64,000 bases of DNA from Stenotrophomonas sp. SAU14A_NAIMI4_8 (GCF_003086695.1 NZ_CP025999.1:732820-796819); one strand, 5' to 3'. Numbered from the stretch's first letter, positions 19,834-29,286 are shown. Translations and numbers: made by a program. Notes: a model not told the origin generated them from the letters alone.

Positions 19834-19890
19834 GGGGTCGGAGCCCGCTGCGCGGGATCCGACCCCGGTAGCGCCGGGCCATGCCCGGCG
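19834..19890. repeat. short GGGGTC-family palindrome plus SMAG-like palindrome
   Basis: A short 33-bp GGGGTC element (19834-19866: GGGGTCGGAGCCCGC..GCGGGATCCGACCCC) is directly followed by a GTAGCGCCGGGCC..GCCCGGCG element (19868-19890). The two families abut with 1 base between them in the ribBX-ribH gap. Confidence 0.85.
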
Positions 19891-19968
19891 GATGCCAGGC
19901 CCACCGCCAACCACGGCCGGGGGCCATCCACGCTAGAATTACCCCCTTATCGAACCCCCAAGCCGCAT

Positions 19969-20436
19969 ATGAGCCACTACGAAGGCGATCTTCGCACCCC
20001 TGAAACGGCGCGCTTTGCCATCCTGGCCAGCCGCTGGAACGCCCGCATCACCGATGCGCTGGTCGCTGGCGCCCGCCAGAGCCTGGCCGGCAATGGCATC
20101 ACCGAAGCCAGCATCGACGTGATCCGCGTGCCGGGTGCCTGGGAACTGCCGCTGGTGGCCGCGCGCCTGGCCGCCGCCCACGAACACGCCGCCATCCTCA
20201 CCCTGGGCTGCGTGATCCGCGGTGACACCCGCCACTACGAACACGTGGCCGACCGTTGTGCCGAAGGCCTGATGCGCGTGCAGCTGGACTTCGGCGTGCC
20301 GGTGCTGAACGGCGTGCTGGCGGTGGAACGCGTTGAAGACGCCGAGGCCCGCGCAGGCGGCAGCCACGGCAACAAGGGCGAGGAAGTCGCACTCGCCGCA
20401 CTGGAAATGGTCAATCTGCTGGAGCAACTGCCATGA
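19969..20436 (+). CDS. ribH: 6,7-dimethyl-8-ribityllumazine synthase RibH
   Basis: Lumazine synthase of 155 aa that condenses the RibD product with DHBP; it normally forms icosahedral or pentameric shells. Family motifs are present: [51 protein letters not shown] with the catalytic His in RHYEHV, and [17 protein letters not shown]. Its stop overlaps the nusB start (ATGA), which links riboflavin synthesis to nusB as in many proteobacteria. Confidence 0.97.
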   Translation: MSHYEGDLRTPETARFAILASRWNARITDALVAGARQSLAGNGITEASIDVIRVPGAWELPLVAARLAAAHEHAAILTLGCVIRGDTRHYEHVADRCAEGLMRVQLDFGVPVLNGVLAVERVEDAEARAGGSHGNKGEEVALAALEMVNLLEQLP

Positions 20437-20912
20437 ACAAGAACACCCAGGGCAAGCCCTCCGGTAAACCCGTCCGCCGCGATGGCATCGACCCGGTGCT
20501 GCGCTCGCGCGCCCGTCGTCGCGCCGTGCAGGCGCTCTACGCATGGCAGATCTCCGGTGGCAACGGCCAGTCGCTGATCGCCCAGTTCGCCCACGAGCAG
20601 GCGCGCGAAATCGCCGATCTGGCGTATTTCGAAGCGCTGGTACACGGCGTGCTGGACAACCGTCGTGACATCGACGAAGCCCTGGCCCCGTACCTGGACC
20701 GTGGCATCGAAGAAGTGGACGCCATCGAACGCGCCGTGCTGCGCCTGGCCGGCTACGAACTGCGCTACCGCCTGGATGTGCCGTACCGCGTGGTCATCAA
20801 TGAAGCCATCGAATCGGCCAAGCGCTTCGGTTCCGAGCACGGCCACACCTACGTCAACGGCGTGCTGGATCGTGCCGCCGTGGAATGGCGCAAAGTCGAA
20901 TCGGGTCACTGA
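20433..20912 (+). CDS. nusB: transcription antitermination factor NusB
   Basis: All-helical RNA-binding protein of 159 aa that binds boxA with NusE (S10) for rRNA antitermination. Key features are [16 protein letters not shown] near the N-terminus, [32 protein letters not shown], and [27 protein letters not shown] at the C-terminus. The N-terminal tail ([20 protein letters not shown]) is longer than in E. coli but usual in Xanthomonadaceae. It overlaps ribH by 4 bases. Confidence 0.97.
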   Translation: MNKNTQGKPSGKPVRRDGIDPVLRSRARRRAVQALYAWQISGGNGQSLIAQFAHEQAREIADLAYFEALVHGVLDNRRDIDEALAPYLDRGIEEVDAIERAVLRLAGYELRYRLDVPYRVVINEAIESAKRFGSEHGHTYVNGVLDRAAVEWRKVESGH

Positions 20913-20976
20913 TCCGGTTCCGCTTCTGGCGGATGCCCTGACACCGCCTCTGGTGGGTGCCCTCACGCCGCCTCTG

Positions 20977-21000
20977 GTAGGTGCCAACCTTGGTTGGCAC
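20977..21000. repeat. SMAG-like GTAG palindrome between nusB and thiL
   Basis: GTAGGTGCCAACC..GGTTGGCAC. It is preceded by two partial copies of its head (CCTCTGGTGGGTGCC at 20948-20962, then CCTCTGGTAGGTGCC), as if the head had been duplicated. Confidence 0.8.
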
Positions 21001-21038
21001 TGATGCCTGATATCGCCATTACCCCTCGGGAGCACGCC

Positions 21039-22001
21039 ATGTCCCTGGCCGAATTCGCCCTCATCGACCGCATCCGCGCCCGCACCGTCGAGCGCGACGA
21101 CATCGTGCTGGGCATCGGCGATGACGCCGCGCTGCTGCAGCCGCGTGCCAATGAGCAGCTGGTGGTCACCGCCGATATGCTCAACAGCGGCGTGCATTTC
21201 CCGGTGGAAACCCCGGTCTTCGATATCGGCTGGAAGACGCTGGCGGTCAATCTTTCCGATCTGGCCGCGATGGGCGCGCGCCCGGCGTGGTGCACGCTGG
21301 CGCTGTCGTTGCCGGAGGCCACCGAAGACTGGATCGAGGCTTTCGCCGATGGCTTCTTCGCACTGGCCGACCAGCACGACATCGCGCTGATCGGTGGCGA
21401 CACCACGCGCGGCCCGCTGTCGCTGTCGGTGACCGCGATGGGCCAGGTCGGTCGTGGCCAGGCGCTGCGCCGCGACCGCGCGCAGGTGGGCGACGACATA
21501 TGGGTCAGCGGCACGCTGGGCGATGCCGCTGGCGCGCTGCGCCTGTGGCAGCAGGGCGCATTGAACGTGGCCACCGCCACGCTGCTGGCGGACTACGAGA
21601 GCCTGCGCCTGCGCCTGCTGCGGCCGACGCCGCGGGTGACCCTGGGCCTGCGCCTGCGCGCGTTCGCGCATGCGGCGGTGGATGTGTCCGACGGCCTGCT
21701 GGCCGATCTGGGACACATCGCCACGCGCAGCGCAGTGGCCGTGCATGTCGATGCCGATCTGTTGCCGGTTTCGAATGCACTGCGTGAGTTGCTGGGCCGC
21801 GACGGTGCGCGTGACTGTGCACTGCGCGGGGGGGATGACTACGAACTGTGCTTCACCGCCGCCGCCAGCCAGCGCGATGCGCTGCATTACCTGGCTGAAT
21901 CGCTGGACCTGCCGCTGACCCGCATCGGACGTATTGCCGAAGGGCAGGGCGTGCACGTGGATGGTGAAGCCGCCGACGGCGGTTACCAGCATTTCGCGTA
22001 A
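21039..22001 (+). CDS. thiL: thiamine-monophosphate kinase ThiL
   Basis: Phosphorylates thiamine monophosphate to the cofactor thiamine diphosphate; 320 aa, usual length. Motifs: GIGDDAALLQP with the metal-binding Asp pair, VNLSDLAAMGARP, DQHDIALIGGDTTRGPLSLSVTAMG, and DVSDGLLADLGHI. I start at the ATG at 21039 (MSLAEFALIDRIRA), which has CGGGAG 6-7 bases upstream. An upstream in-frame start would read out of the REP element. It lies downstream of nusB as in many proteobacteria. Confidence 0.96.
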   Translation: MSLAEFALIDRIRARTVERDDIVLGIGDDAALLQPRANEQLVVTADMLNSGVHFPVETPVFDIGWKTLAVNLSDLAAMGARPAWCTLALSLPEATEDWIEAFADGFFALADQHDIALIGGDTTRGPLSLSVTAMGQVGRGQALRRDRAQVGDDIWVSGTLGDAAGALRLWQQGALNVATATLLADYESLRLRLLRPTPRVTLGLRLRAFAHAAVDVSDGLLADLGHIATRSAVAVHVDADLLPVSNALRELLGRDGARDCALRGGDDYELCFTAAASQRDALHYLAESLDLPLTRIGRIAEGQGVHVDGEAADGGYQHFA

Positions 22002-22008
22002 CTGAAGA

Positions 22009-22095
22009 CGCCGGGCATGGCCCGGCGCTACCTTGCTGCTGTGGTAGGTGCCAACCTTGGTTGGCACGTCTGTGTCGACCAAGGTCGACACCTAC
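22009..22095. repeat. three SMAG-like GTAG palindromes after thiL
   Basis: 22009-22031 (CGCCGGGC..GCCCGGCGCTAC, inverse), 22044-22067 (GTAGGTGCCAACC..GGTTGGCAC) and 22072-22095 (GTGTCGACC..GGTCGACACCTAC, inverse). The last two face each other as a REP pair. They lie between the convergent thiL and DUF805 genes. Confidence 0.85.
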
Positions 22096-22147
22096 CAGAG
22101 CGCGGTCGCGACAAACAAAAACGGCGGGTATTGCCCGGCGCAATTGC

Positions 22148-22519
22148 TTAAACGTGCGGAATCGGCTTGCCGAACCGATTGTCACCCGGTGTGCTGGGCA
22201 GCACCAGGAACACCAGCAGCACCAGGCTCGCAAACGGTACGAAACCCAGCAGCAGCCACCAGCCCGAGCGATCAGTATCGTGCAGGCGACGCACGGATGC
22301 GGCCAGGCAGGGCAGCACGAAGACCAGCGCCATCATCAGGCTCAAGCCGGTCGAAACCAGTGCAAGGCTCTGCGAACCCGTGTAGCCGGCGATGAAGCTC
22401 AGGATGTACGACGGAATCGAAACGATCACGATGAACAACTGGAACCACCAGAACTCACTGCGGCTGGCGCGGCCGTTGAACTGCGTGTAGCGCTTCAACG
22501 GGATCATCATCTTGTGCAT
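22148..22519 (-). CDS. DUF805 family inner-membrane protein
   Basis: Membrane protein of 123 aa with the DUF805 layout. It has an N-terminal amphipathic YTQFNGRASRSEFWWFQLF motif, four hydrophobic helices, a central ASVRRLHDTDRSGWWLL motif and a short GDNRFGKP tail. The family is widespread (E. coli YhaH/YhaI type) and of unknown function. The ATG at 22519 has an AGAGAAG ribosome site. No operon partner is evident; the next gene upstream on the same strand is separated by a GGGGTC-type palindrome. Confidence 0.9.
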   Translation of the reverse strand: MHKMMIPLKRYTQFNGRASRSEFWWFQLFIVIVSIPSYILSFIAGYTGSQSLALVSTGLSLMMALVFVLPCLAASVRRLHDTDRSGWWLLLGFVPFASLVLLVFLVLPSTPGDNRFGKPIPHV

Positions 22520-22560
22520 CTACTTCTCTCTTTGGGGTGTTGGAAAAGGGTGTCGTCGGC

Positions 22561-22601
22561 GGGGTCAGATTCCTTTGCCAACGGCAAAGGAATCTGACCC
22601 C
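22561..22601. repeat. GGGGTC-family palindrome
   Basis: A 41-bp element, GGGGTCAGATTCCTTTGCC..GGCAAAGGAATCTGACCCC. It is almost perfectly symmetric, unlike most other copies. It lies 15 bases downstream of the stop of the fimbrial adhesin pseudogene on the minus strand. Confidence 0.85.
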
Positions 22602-22615
22602 GGTCGCCACGGCAC

Positions 22616-23584
22616 TCAGGGGTAGTCGGCCATCAGCACGGCTTCGCCGACAATCGCGCCGGCCACCAGCGTGTCGGCGGTGCGGGCATAGCGCGCGCTC
22701 AGCGGAATCGGATTGCTGCCAGTCACTGACATGCCATAAGCCCAAGGCATGCCCAGCTGCACGGGCAAGCCGTTGCGCAGCAGTTCAATCTGCACGCCTG
22801 CGGCATCGCTGCCGGGCGCGGCGGCCAGCAGGCTGCCGCTGCTGCCGGGTGCATGCGCATCGGTCAGGGTCAGCTCCACCGGCACGTTGTCGTGGCTGCA
22901 GGCCATGTTCACCACGAAGTCCTTGTCGCCGGCCGAACTTTCGGCACCGGCCAGTGCATTGGCGCGTACATCGTCCAGCGTCAGCGTGGCCCCCTGCACC
23001 GTGCAGTCGCGTATCACCGAGACATCAAATCCCAGTTCCAGCGTGCCCGTGCCGACCAGTGCGGGATTGCTGCGCGGACGGATACGCAGCTGTGAGATGC
23101 GCGAGATCGGTTCGCTCTGCACGTTGCGACGCCCGGAGATCGAAAGCTCGGTCATAAGCTTCACCCGCGACGAAGCAGGGACGGTCAACACCAGGCTTTG
23201 CCCACTCATGGTGAATGCCATGCCGTTGGCAATGCCGCCGCGCTCCTCCTACACGCCCAGCAGAACCAGCGGTGATGTATCAGACACCTGGAACTTGCCG
23301 AAGGTCAGTCCGCGGTACTCCACCGTGCCCAGCAGCGTCATCGGGGTATCGAACTCCACCTCGAACTCCAGCGGCGCCGTGTTCGGGCAGCCACTGAACT
23401 CGACACCGGCCGCGCCAAAGGAGTAATCGAACGATTCACGCTCGTTCAACACCACCGGATACATCGTGCTGGCATAGCCATCGGTCACGGTAGTGCAGGC
23501 CCAGGTGGCGCCCGCTTCAAACAGGAAGAACGCCGCGACCAGGCCCAGCAACAGCGCCCAGCGGCATCGGTGCAGAAGGCTCAT
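22616..23584 (-). pseudogene. fimbrial tip adhesin interrupted by an in-frame amber stop
   Basis: Read through, this gives a protein of ~322 aa, like its paralogues at 25080 (328 aa) and 31136 (315 aa). Codons 1-111 encode a signal peptide and an N-terminal lectin-like domain ending SPLVLLGV. A TAG at 23251-23249 follows. The same frame then continues without any indel into the C-terminal pilin domain (DCTVQGATLTLDDVRANAL...VNMAC...GEAVLMADYP). Paralogues align across the stop (SPLVIFTQATF, SPLVQLLIDAL). Its start overlaps the chaperone stop by 4 bases. A single substitution is the simplest explanation; suppression by an amber tRNA cannot be excluded. Confidence 0.85.
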
Positions 23585-24303
23585 CGGCCTACCACCGCCT
23601 GCTGCTCTCGCGGCGCGCCGTAGTCGTCCAACCAGGTGAAGGTCACCGACGTCGGTATCGCCGCACCCTGCGGCAGCGCGAAGCGCGCGCTCTGTCGCGG
23701 CGCGATCATGTCCACGTCCACGCGTTGCCCATCGGCCAGCGTCAGTGTGCTCAGCGTCACGTGGTAGGCGCTGGGGTTATGCACCTGCAACGCATGTGCG
23801 TCGCCGCGCCATTGCAACTGTGCGGCAGCATCGCGCGCGCTGCCGGGCAGGCCGGCGGGGCGATGGAACAGCTTCACCCGCGTGCGCACGGCGAACTGCA
23901 GCAGGTTCTTGTCAGCGGCATTGGCCGGCTTGGGCGGAATGTCCAACAAATTGAAATAGAACACCGATTCGCGATCAGTCGGCAGCGGTGCCTCCGACGG
24001 GCGCGGTGCGTAGGTGATGCGATAGGCCTGGCCCTGCTTGGACTGCAGCAGGCGCGGCTCGGCCGGGGTCAGCCGGAAGGGCGTGCGCACATCTTCCGGG
24101 CGCGACTGCGCGTTGCCGTCGTCAATCCAGACCTGGGTCATGGCCGGCAGCTCGCCCACGTTGCTGGCGCGTACGGTGGTGTCGCGGCCCTTGCCGGCGT
24201 CGTACACGATACGCGTACCCTGCAGCGTGACCGCCGCGGTAGCAGGCAGCGCAACGGCCATCGCCAGCAACGCGCACAGCCACGTCGATGCGTGGTGCTT
24301 CAT
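23581..24303 (-). CDS. fimbrial periplasmic chaperone (PapD/FimC type)
   Basis: Chaperone of 240 aa that folds fimbrial subunits by donor-strand complementation and delivers them to the usher. Signal peptide to about residue 23. The G1-strand motif FYFNLLDIPPKP and the TRVKLFHRPAGL segment, with the conserved basic Lys of the binding cleft, are present. So is the N-terminal VTLQGTRIVYDAGKGRDTTVRASN strand. It lies between the subunit and adhesin genes in a minus-strand operon and must work with the usher encoded on the opposite strand. Confidence 0.95.
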   Translation of the reverse strand: MKHHASTWLCALLAMAVALPATAAVTLQGTRIVYDAGKGRDTTVRASNVGELPAMTQVWIDDGNAQSRPEDVRTPFRLTPAEPRLLQSKQGQAYRITYAPRPSEAPLPTDRESVFYFNLLDIPPKPANAADKNLLQFAVRTRVKLFHRPAGLPGSARDAAAQLQWRGDAHALQVHNPSAYHVTLSTLTLADGQRVDVDMIAPRQSARFALPQGAAIPTSVTFTWLDDYGAPREQQAVVGR

Positions 24304-24363
24304 GGGGAAACCTCTTGAAGAAGGTGGCCGCCTGGCGCGTCCGTGCGCCGGGCAGCCAAGGAC

Positions 24364-24876
24364 TTACTTGTAGATCACTACGAAATCGCCAGAGGCATTC
24401 GCGGTGCCCTGGGTGGCGTTCTGGCCCGGCGAGGCGTACCACGCGCTGTAGTCCAGCTGGCCGCTGCCGCCGGCGGCGATGGTGACCCACTGGGTCGGGT
24501 CATCACCGATCTTCTGGTGGTTGCCGGCGCCGTCGTACAGGGCCACGCCCACGTTGGTGGCGCCGGACGCGGCGGTCAGTGCCAGGTTGCCGGTGCTGCC
24601 ATCGGGGGTGCCACCGAAGCGCACGCCCACATCCTGTTCGGCACCCGAGCCGGTGCAATCCAGCGCAATGGTGAAGTTCTTCTGGCCCGCACGGGTGTTG
24701 GCGTTGACCGAGGCCAGATCGACCTGGCCCATCGGTACGGTGATGGTGCCGCCGGGGGCGCCGACCGAGCAGGTCGATGCCATCAGTTCACCGGTGATTT
24801 CCAGCGGTTCGGCGTGCACGGCCGGCACAGCGGCGGCGAGCAGGGACAGGGACAGCAGGCGCAGTTTCAAGGACAT
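24364..24876 (-). CDS. fimbrial major subunit (type 1-like pilin)
   Basis: Pilin of 170 aa, first gene of the minus-strand fimbrial operon and thus the probable shaft subunit. Signal peptide ending VHA (about residue 22). The mature part opens with a donor-strand-like EPLEITGELMASTCSV, and the two pilin cysteines are in STCSV and ALDCTG. The protein ends with a beta strand GDFVVIYK containing the penultimate Tyr typical of subunits. ATG with a GAGAAC site. A 203-bp divergent regulatory region separates it from the plus-strand adhesin-usher genes. Confidence 0.93.
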   Translation of the reverse strand: MSLKLRLLSLSLLAAAVPAVHAEPLEITGELMASTCSVGAPGGTITVPMGQVDLASVNANTRAGQKNFTIALDCTGSGAEQDVGVRFGGTPDGSTGNLALTAASGATNVGVALYDGAGNHQKIGDDPTQWVTIAAGGSGQLDYSAWYASPGQNATQGTANASGDFVVIYK

Positions 24877-25079
24877 GCGGAGTTCTCAACGAAGGGAAGG
24901 AGGGTGCATTGGCCAATCAACAACAGCCAGCGGTGCGCAGTCTCCGCGCTTGTTATCGCCGGGTGAATGCAACAACTTGCAAATGCAGCCGCCGGCTCGC
25001 GATCTGCACATCGTTGCGTAGGCACAGGTGCCATCGCTGCGCACACTGTGGCTTCCTCCCTTACCGGGCAGAACACCCG

Positions 25080-26066
25080 ATGCTCCATTTCACTGCCCGC
25101 CGCCGCAGGTGGCCGCTGGCCTGTTCACTGGTGTTGCCGATGGCTTTGCTTGCGTGCCAGGCCTATGCCTGCCAGCGCTTCAGCCCGCAGGACCGTGCTG
25201 AAGATGCCATTCTGACCATGCCGAATCTGGACATGCCGGATCGCTACTTCACCGGGCGCGGCGAGACCATCCAGGACGCGTTTGACTGCCCGGCCGGGCA
25301 GAGCGCGATCCTGGTGGACATGTCGCTTTCGGGCCTGACGTATGAGCGCGATCTGGTCTGGGAAGGAAGTACCTATCCCGCCTATAGCCTGGGTGAGCGC
25401 TCGCCGTTGGTCATCTTCACCCAGGCGACGTTCAGTGGCGCAAACGGCAGCAGCATTGCGCTGCACAACGGTCGCATCAACCGCAATCCCGGCCTCGTGC
25501 TGGCTACACCAGGGCGCTTGGACCACTTCGTGCAGATGCGCGTGTTCTTTCGCGGTGGCGCCATGCGCAGCGTGCCTTACACCGCGCTGGGCACCATCGA
25601 AGCCTGGTCGGAGAACGACCCGACCAATCGCTTTCGCCACAGCTTCGGTATAGAGGTGACGCTTCCCGCCGTAACCTGCACGCTGGCCGATGCCAGCCAT
25701 GGGCTGGACGACGTCAGCGCCGATGACCTGGCAGCGATGGATAGTTCGGCCAAGGAGTCTGGCTTTGAGGTGTCGATGACCTGCCCGATGGACAATGTTG
25801 ATGTCGAACTGTCCGTGGCAGACGCCAATGACCCTGGCAGCCGTGACGGCCTGCTGGCGCCCGCGCCGGGCGCGACGGCCGAGGGGGTTCGCGTGCAGCT
25901 GCTGCGCGAAGGCGTGCCGGTGCAGTTCGGCCAGCGGTGGCGGTACGGATGGTCGAGCAAGGGCGCGCAGCGCATTCCCTTCCGTGCTCGCTATCGACGT
26001 ACACCTGATCCGTTGGCGCCCGGTGTGGTCAAGGGCGAAGCGGTGATGACCGCCGACTATCGCTGA
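25080..26066 (+). CDS. fimbrial adhesin (intact paralogue)
   Basis: Protein of 328 aa with a signal peptide (LLACQAYA, cleaved near residue 24). An N-terminal ~180-residue receptor-binding-like domain has Cys in YACQRF and FDCPAG. The C-terminal pilin domain starts TCTLADASHGLDDVSADDL and ends GEAVMTADYR. The same two-domain plan is seen at 22616 and 31136. The ATG is chosen because it gives a clean signal peptide. It precedes the usher gene by 143 bases and is divergent from the subunit-chaperone operon. Confidence 0.85.
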   Translation: MLHFTARRRRWPLACSLVLPMALLACQAYACQRFSPQDRAEDAILTMPNLDMPDRYFTGRGETIQDAFDCPAGQSAILVDMSLSGLTYERDLVWEGSTYPAYSLGERSPLVIFTQATFSGANGSSIALHNGRINRNPGLVLATPGRLDHFVQMRVFFRGGAMRSVPYTALGTIEAWSENDPTNRFRHSFGIEVTLPAVTCTLADASHGLDDVSADDLAAMDSSAKESGFEVSMTCPMDNVDVELSVADANDPGSRDGLLAPAPGATAEGVRVQLLREGVPVQFGQRWRYGWSSKGAQRIPFRARYRRTPDPLAPGVVKGEAVMTADYR

Positions 26067-26209
26067 TCGGTCGTCCTGCAACGCCAATCCGTCCTGCAGA
26101 CGGAATCGGCCACGCGATCTGCAACAAGTTGAATGTCATTGGCAGGCGGGCTTGCCTAGGCTGACCTCCCCCCACGTCGTCGCCGCCTGTACAGGCGTTC
26201 AATCTGTTC

Positions 26210-28735
26210 ATGTTGATCCAGACTTCTGCCGCCTCACTGCGGGCCAGTGCCGGCCCTCCGGTTGCGCCCGTTGCCCTCGTGCGTGCCATCGGTGCGGTGA
26301 TGCTCGCGGGCACGCCCGCGCTCTCCACGGCCTCGACGGCAACCGAATTCAGCGAAGGCTTCCTGCTCGGCGGCGAAGCCATCGACATGACGCGGTACGC
26401 CAACGGCAATCCACTGCCCGCCGGCGACTACGCGGTGGATGTCCACGTCAACGGCCAGTTCCTGCGCAGCCAGGACATCGCCTTCGCCATCGACCAGGAC
26501 CCGCATGTGGCGGTGCCGTGCATTCCGGTGTCGCTGGTGCGCCTGCTGCCGTTGAAGCCGGAGTACCTGCAGATGCTGCCCGGCGATGCAGCGGCCTGTG
26601 TCGATCTGGCCGCGCACGTGGATGGCGCGCGCGTGGCCTTCGACAGCGGTACGCTGGAATTGTCGATCAGCCTGCCACAGGCGGCGCAGGCCAGCACCGC
26701 GCGCGGCTACGTGGCGCCGGAACTGCGTGATGATGGCATCACCGCCGCGTTCGTGAACTACAGCGGCAACCACTACCGCAGCCAGGGGCGCGACAGTTCC
26801 TATATGGGCCTCAATGCAGGCCTCAACGCCGGCGCCTGGCGCTTGCGCCATCGATCTTCTTTTACCCACAGCGAGCGCGGTTCGAACTACAACGTCATCA
26901 GCAGCCACGTGCAGCGCGACATTCCGGCCTGGAACAGCCAGCTGCTGCTGGGCCAAGGCAATACCGGCGGCGAACTGTTCGACAGCGCGGCCTTCACCGG
27001 TGTGCGCGTGGCCAGCGATGACCGCATGCTGCCCGATTCGCTGCGTGGCTACGCGCCCAAGGTGCAGGGTATCGCCGAAGGCAACGCGCGAGTGACGATT
27101 CGCCAGAATGGCAACATCATCCACGAAAGTAACGTGGCGCCTGGTCCGTTCTCGATCGAGGATCTGTACCCCACCAGCTTCGGCGGCGATCTGGAGGTCA
27201 CGGTCACCGAGGCCGATGGCCGCGAGCAACGCTTCAACGTGAACTTCTCCGCGGTGCCGCAGGCGCTGCGTGCCGGCGCCTCACGCTTTGCATTCACTGC
27301 CGGCGAACTGCGCGATAACCAGCGCAGCCTGCAGCCGTTGCGTTTTGCAGAGGGCACCTACGCACGTGGCATCAGCAATGGCCTTACCCTTCTGAGCGGT
27401 GCGCAGGTCGGACAGCACTACCAATCGCTGTTGTCGGGCGCGGCCATCAACACCCGCCTCGGCGCCTTCGGCGTGGACGTCACTCACTCGCGCGCCAATC
27501 TGGCGGCGGGTCAGCGCATGTCCGGCAACAGCTTTCGGGTGAACTACCAGCGCTATGTACAGGCCACCGGCACCAACTTCGGCTTGGCCGCCTACCGCTA
27601 CAGCACGCGCGGCTTCCTCAGCCTGAGTGACACCGCGCGGGTGCTCGGCGGCGGCGCGGTGGACGAATGGGGTTACGGATTCCGTGCACGCGAGCGCTAC
27701 CAGCTGAACTTCTCGCAGAAGCTGGGCCAGCGCACCACACTGCACCTCAGTGGCGGTCAGGTGGCCTACTGGGACAGCAGCCGCAGCCGCAACGACCTGC
27801 AACTGAGCGTGCAGACCAGCACCCGACGGGTGAACTACGGGCTGTCGGCCCTGCGCTACCAGCAGGGCGATGGACGCCAGGACACCCGCTATGCCTTCAC
27901 CCTGAGCGTGCCGCTGGGCCGCAGCCACCATGCGCCGCGCTTGAGCACGCAGCTCAGCCATGCCGGCAGTGGCGACCAGACACAGGCCACGCTGACCGGC
28001 AACCTGGGTGAGTCGCGCGCGCTCAGTTACACGCTGTCCACCACCCAAGGCAGTGGCCAGGGCAGCCACAGTGCGTACGCCGCATGGCAGGGCGGGCGCG
28101 GCCACGTCGATGCCGGCTACAACCGTTTGGGCGACTACAGCAGCCTGTCGGTGGGCGCATCGGGCAGCGTGGCGCTGCATGGCGGTGGCATCAACCTGGG
28201 CGCACCGGTGGGCGATGGCTTCGCGCTGGTGCAGGCACCGGGCGCGCAAGGCGCACGCGTGGGCAGCAGCGCTGGCGTGCGCGTGGCCGGCAATGGCTAC
28301 GCACTGGTGCCGCACATCAGCCCGTACCGCTGGAACACGCTGGATCTGGACCCGTCCGGTCTGCCGATGGACGTGGAGCTGCTGCAGACCTCGCAGCGCG
28401 TCGCGCCGACCGCTGGCGGCATCGTGCGCGTACCGTTCGAGGTGCGCCGTGAGCGCACCCTGTTCATCGACGCCACCGATGCGCTGGGCCAGCCATTGCC
28501 ATTCGCCGCGCAGGTACACAGCGAAGACGGCCTGCCGTTGGGCGCGGTGGGGCAGGGCGGGGTGATCCAGCTGCGTGGTGCGCAGGATACAGGTGCCTTG
28601 ATTGTCGATCCCGAAGGTGCGGCGCGCTGCCGTATCGAATACCGCATGCCTGATGTCCCCGATGCCTATGGGCTGTCGTGGAGCGTGGGGGTATGCGTTC
28701 CACAGCGTCTGGCGGCCGCCAGCGCTGCCCTCTGA
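26210..28735 (+). CDS. fimbrial outer-membrane usher (FimD/PapC family)
   Basis: Usher of 841 aa, the pore and assembly platform for chaperone-subunit complexes. Domains in order: signal region, N-terminal chaperone-binding domain (FSEGFLLGGEAIDMTRYANGN..., residues ~45-170), 24-strand barrel with the plug inserted (NARVTIRQNGNIIHESNVAPGPF near residue 300 marks the plug), and C-terminal domains (GQPLPFAAQVHSEDGLPLGAVGQGG). The last residues contain a Cys pair (CRIEYRMPD...VGVC). The start is uncertain because the N-terminal extension of the first ATG is long. The gene is followed after 21 bases by a pilin gene with a CAGGAG site. Confidence 0.96.
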   Translation: MLIQTSAASLRASAGPPVAPVALVRAIGAVMLAGTPALSTASTATEFSEGFLLGGEAIDMTRYANGNPLPAGDYAVDVHVNGQFLRSQDIAFAIDQDPHVAVPCIPVSLVRLLPLKPEYLQMLPGDAAACVDLAAHVDGARVAFDSGTLELSISLPQAAQASTARGYVAPELRDDGITAAFVNYSGNHYRSQGRDSSYMGLNAGLNAGAWRLRHRSSFTHSERGSNYNVISSHVQRDIPAWNSQLLLGQGNTGGELFDSAAFTGVRVASDDRMLPDSLRGYAPKVQGIAEGNARVTIRQNGNIIHESNVAPGPFSIEDLYPTSFGGDLEVTVTEADGREQRFNVNFSAVPQALRAGASRFAFTAGELRDNQRSLQPLRFAEGTYARGISNGLTLLSGAQVGQHYQSLLSGAAINTRLGAFGVDVTHSRANLAAGQRMSGNSFRVNYQRYVQATGTNFGLAAYRYSTRGFLSLSDTARVLGGGAVDEWGYGFRARERYQLNFSQKLGQRTTLHLSGGQVAYWDSSRSRNDLQLSVQTSTRRVNYGLSALRYQQGDGRQDTRYAFTLSVPLGRSHHAPRLSTQLSHAGSGDQTQATLTGNLGESRALSYTLSTTQGSGQGSHSAYAAWQGGRGHVDAGYNRLGDYSSLSVGASGSVALHGGGINLGAPVGDGFALVQAPGAQGARVGSSAGVRVAGNGYALVPHISPYRWNTLDLDPSGLPMDVELLQTSQRVAPTAGGIVRVPFEVRRERTLFIDATDALGQPLPFAAQVHSEDGLPLGAVGQGGVIQLRGAQDTGALIVDPEGAARCRIEYRMPDVPDAYGLSWSVGVCVPQRLAAASAAL

Positions 28736-28756
28736 GACCTCAGTCAGGAGAACTCC

Positions 28757-29266
28757 ATGAAAGCTTCCTTGCTTGCTTGTGCCTTCGCGATCACTGCCGG
28801 CGTACTGCCTGGCGCTGCCTTCGCCGATTCGGCCACCCTCACCATCAGCGGCCGCGTGCTGCCCGGCACCTGCACACTGGCGGCGCCGCCGATCGCTTTG
28901 GATCCCATCAAGGCCGATGAGCTGGTGGTCGGTGACAACGGGCTGAAAGCCAGCGCGTTGAACTTCACCGGCTGTGTGGGTGTAAGCAAGGCGGTGCTGT
29001 CGTTCAGTGGTACTGCGGCCGATGGCGATGCGCAGCGCTGGAAGAACACCGCCAGCACCGACCCCGCAACGGGCGTGAGCGTGGCGCTGCTGGCCGGTGC
29101 CAGTGGCAACACGTATCTGAAGAACGGCGATGCCGGTATTGAAGTGCCGGTCACCGGCGCCACCGCCAGCTACCCGCTGCGTGCTGGCTACTACGCCGCC
29201 GCGTTGACGGGCCTGCAGGCCGGCGAAGTGCGCACCGAGATCACCGTCACCGCCGACTACGAATAA
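28757..29266 (+). CDS. fimbrial subunit (type 1-like pilin)
   Basis: Pilin of 169 aa with signal peptide ending AFA (about residue 22). N-terminal strand SATLTISGRVLPGTCTLAAPPIAL, pilin cysteines in GTCTL and TGCVG, and a terminal EITVTADYE with the conserved penultimate Tyr. It directly follows the usher and has a strong AGGAG site, so it is co-expressed with the usher. It is different enough from the subunit at 24364 to be a minor or adaptor pilin, though its role cannot be fixed from sequence. Confidence 0.92.
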   Translation: MKASLLACAFAITAGVLPGAAFADSATLTISGRVLPGTCTLAAPPIALDPIKADELVVGDNGLKASALNFTGCVGVSKAVLSFSGTAADGDAQRWKNTASTDPATGVSVALLAGASGNTYLKNGDAGIEVPVTGATASYPLRAGYYAAALTGLQAGEVRTEITVTADYE

Positions 29267-29286
29267 CGCACCGCCGCCGCCCCCCT

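Noticed and set aside
23219..23251. Separate gene starting at the ATG at 23221 after the amber codon
   Set aside because: It would lack a signal peptide and the N-terminal half of a two-domain adhesin; the in-frame alignment with paralogues favours one broken gene.
24909..25079. In-frame extension upstream of the adhesin at 25080
   Set aside because: It lies in the divergent promoter region and would place the signal peptide internally.
26129..26162. TTGGCAGG...CTTGCC sequence before the usher gene, considered as a sigma-54 promoter
   Set aside because: The GG and GC elements are 11 rather than 10 bases apart and no activator site is visible.
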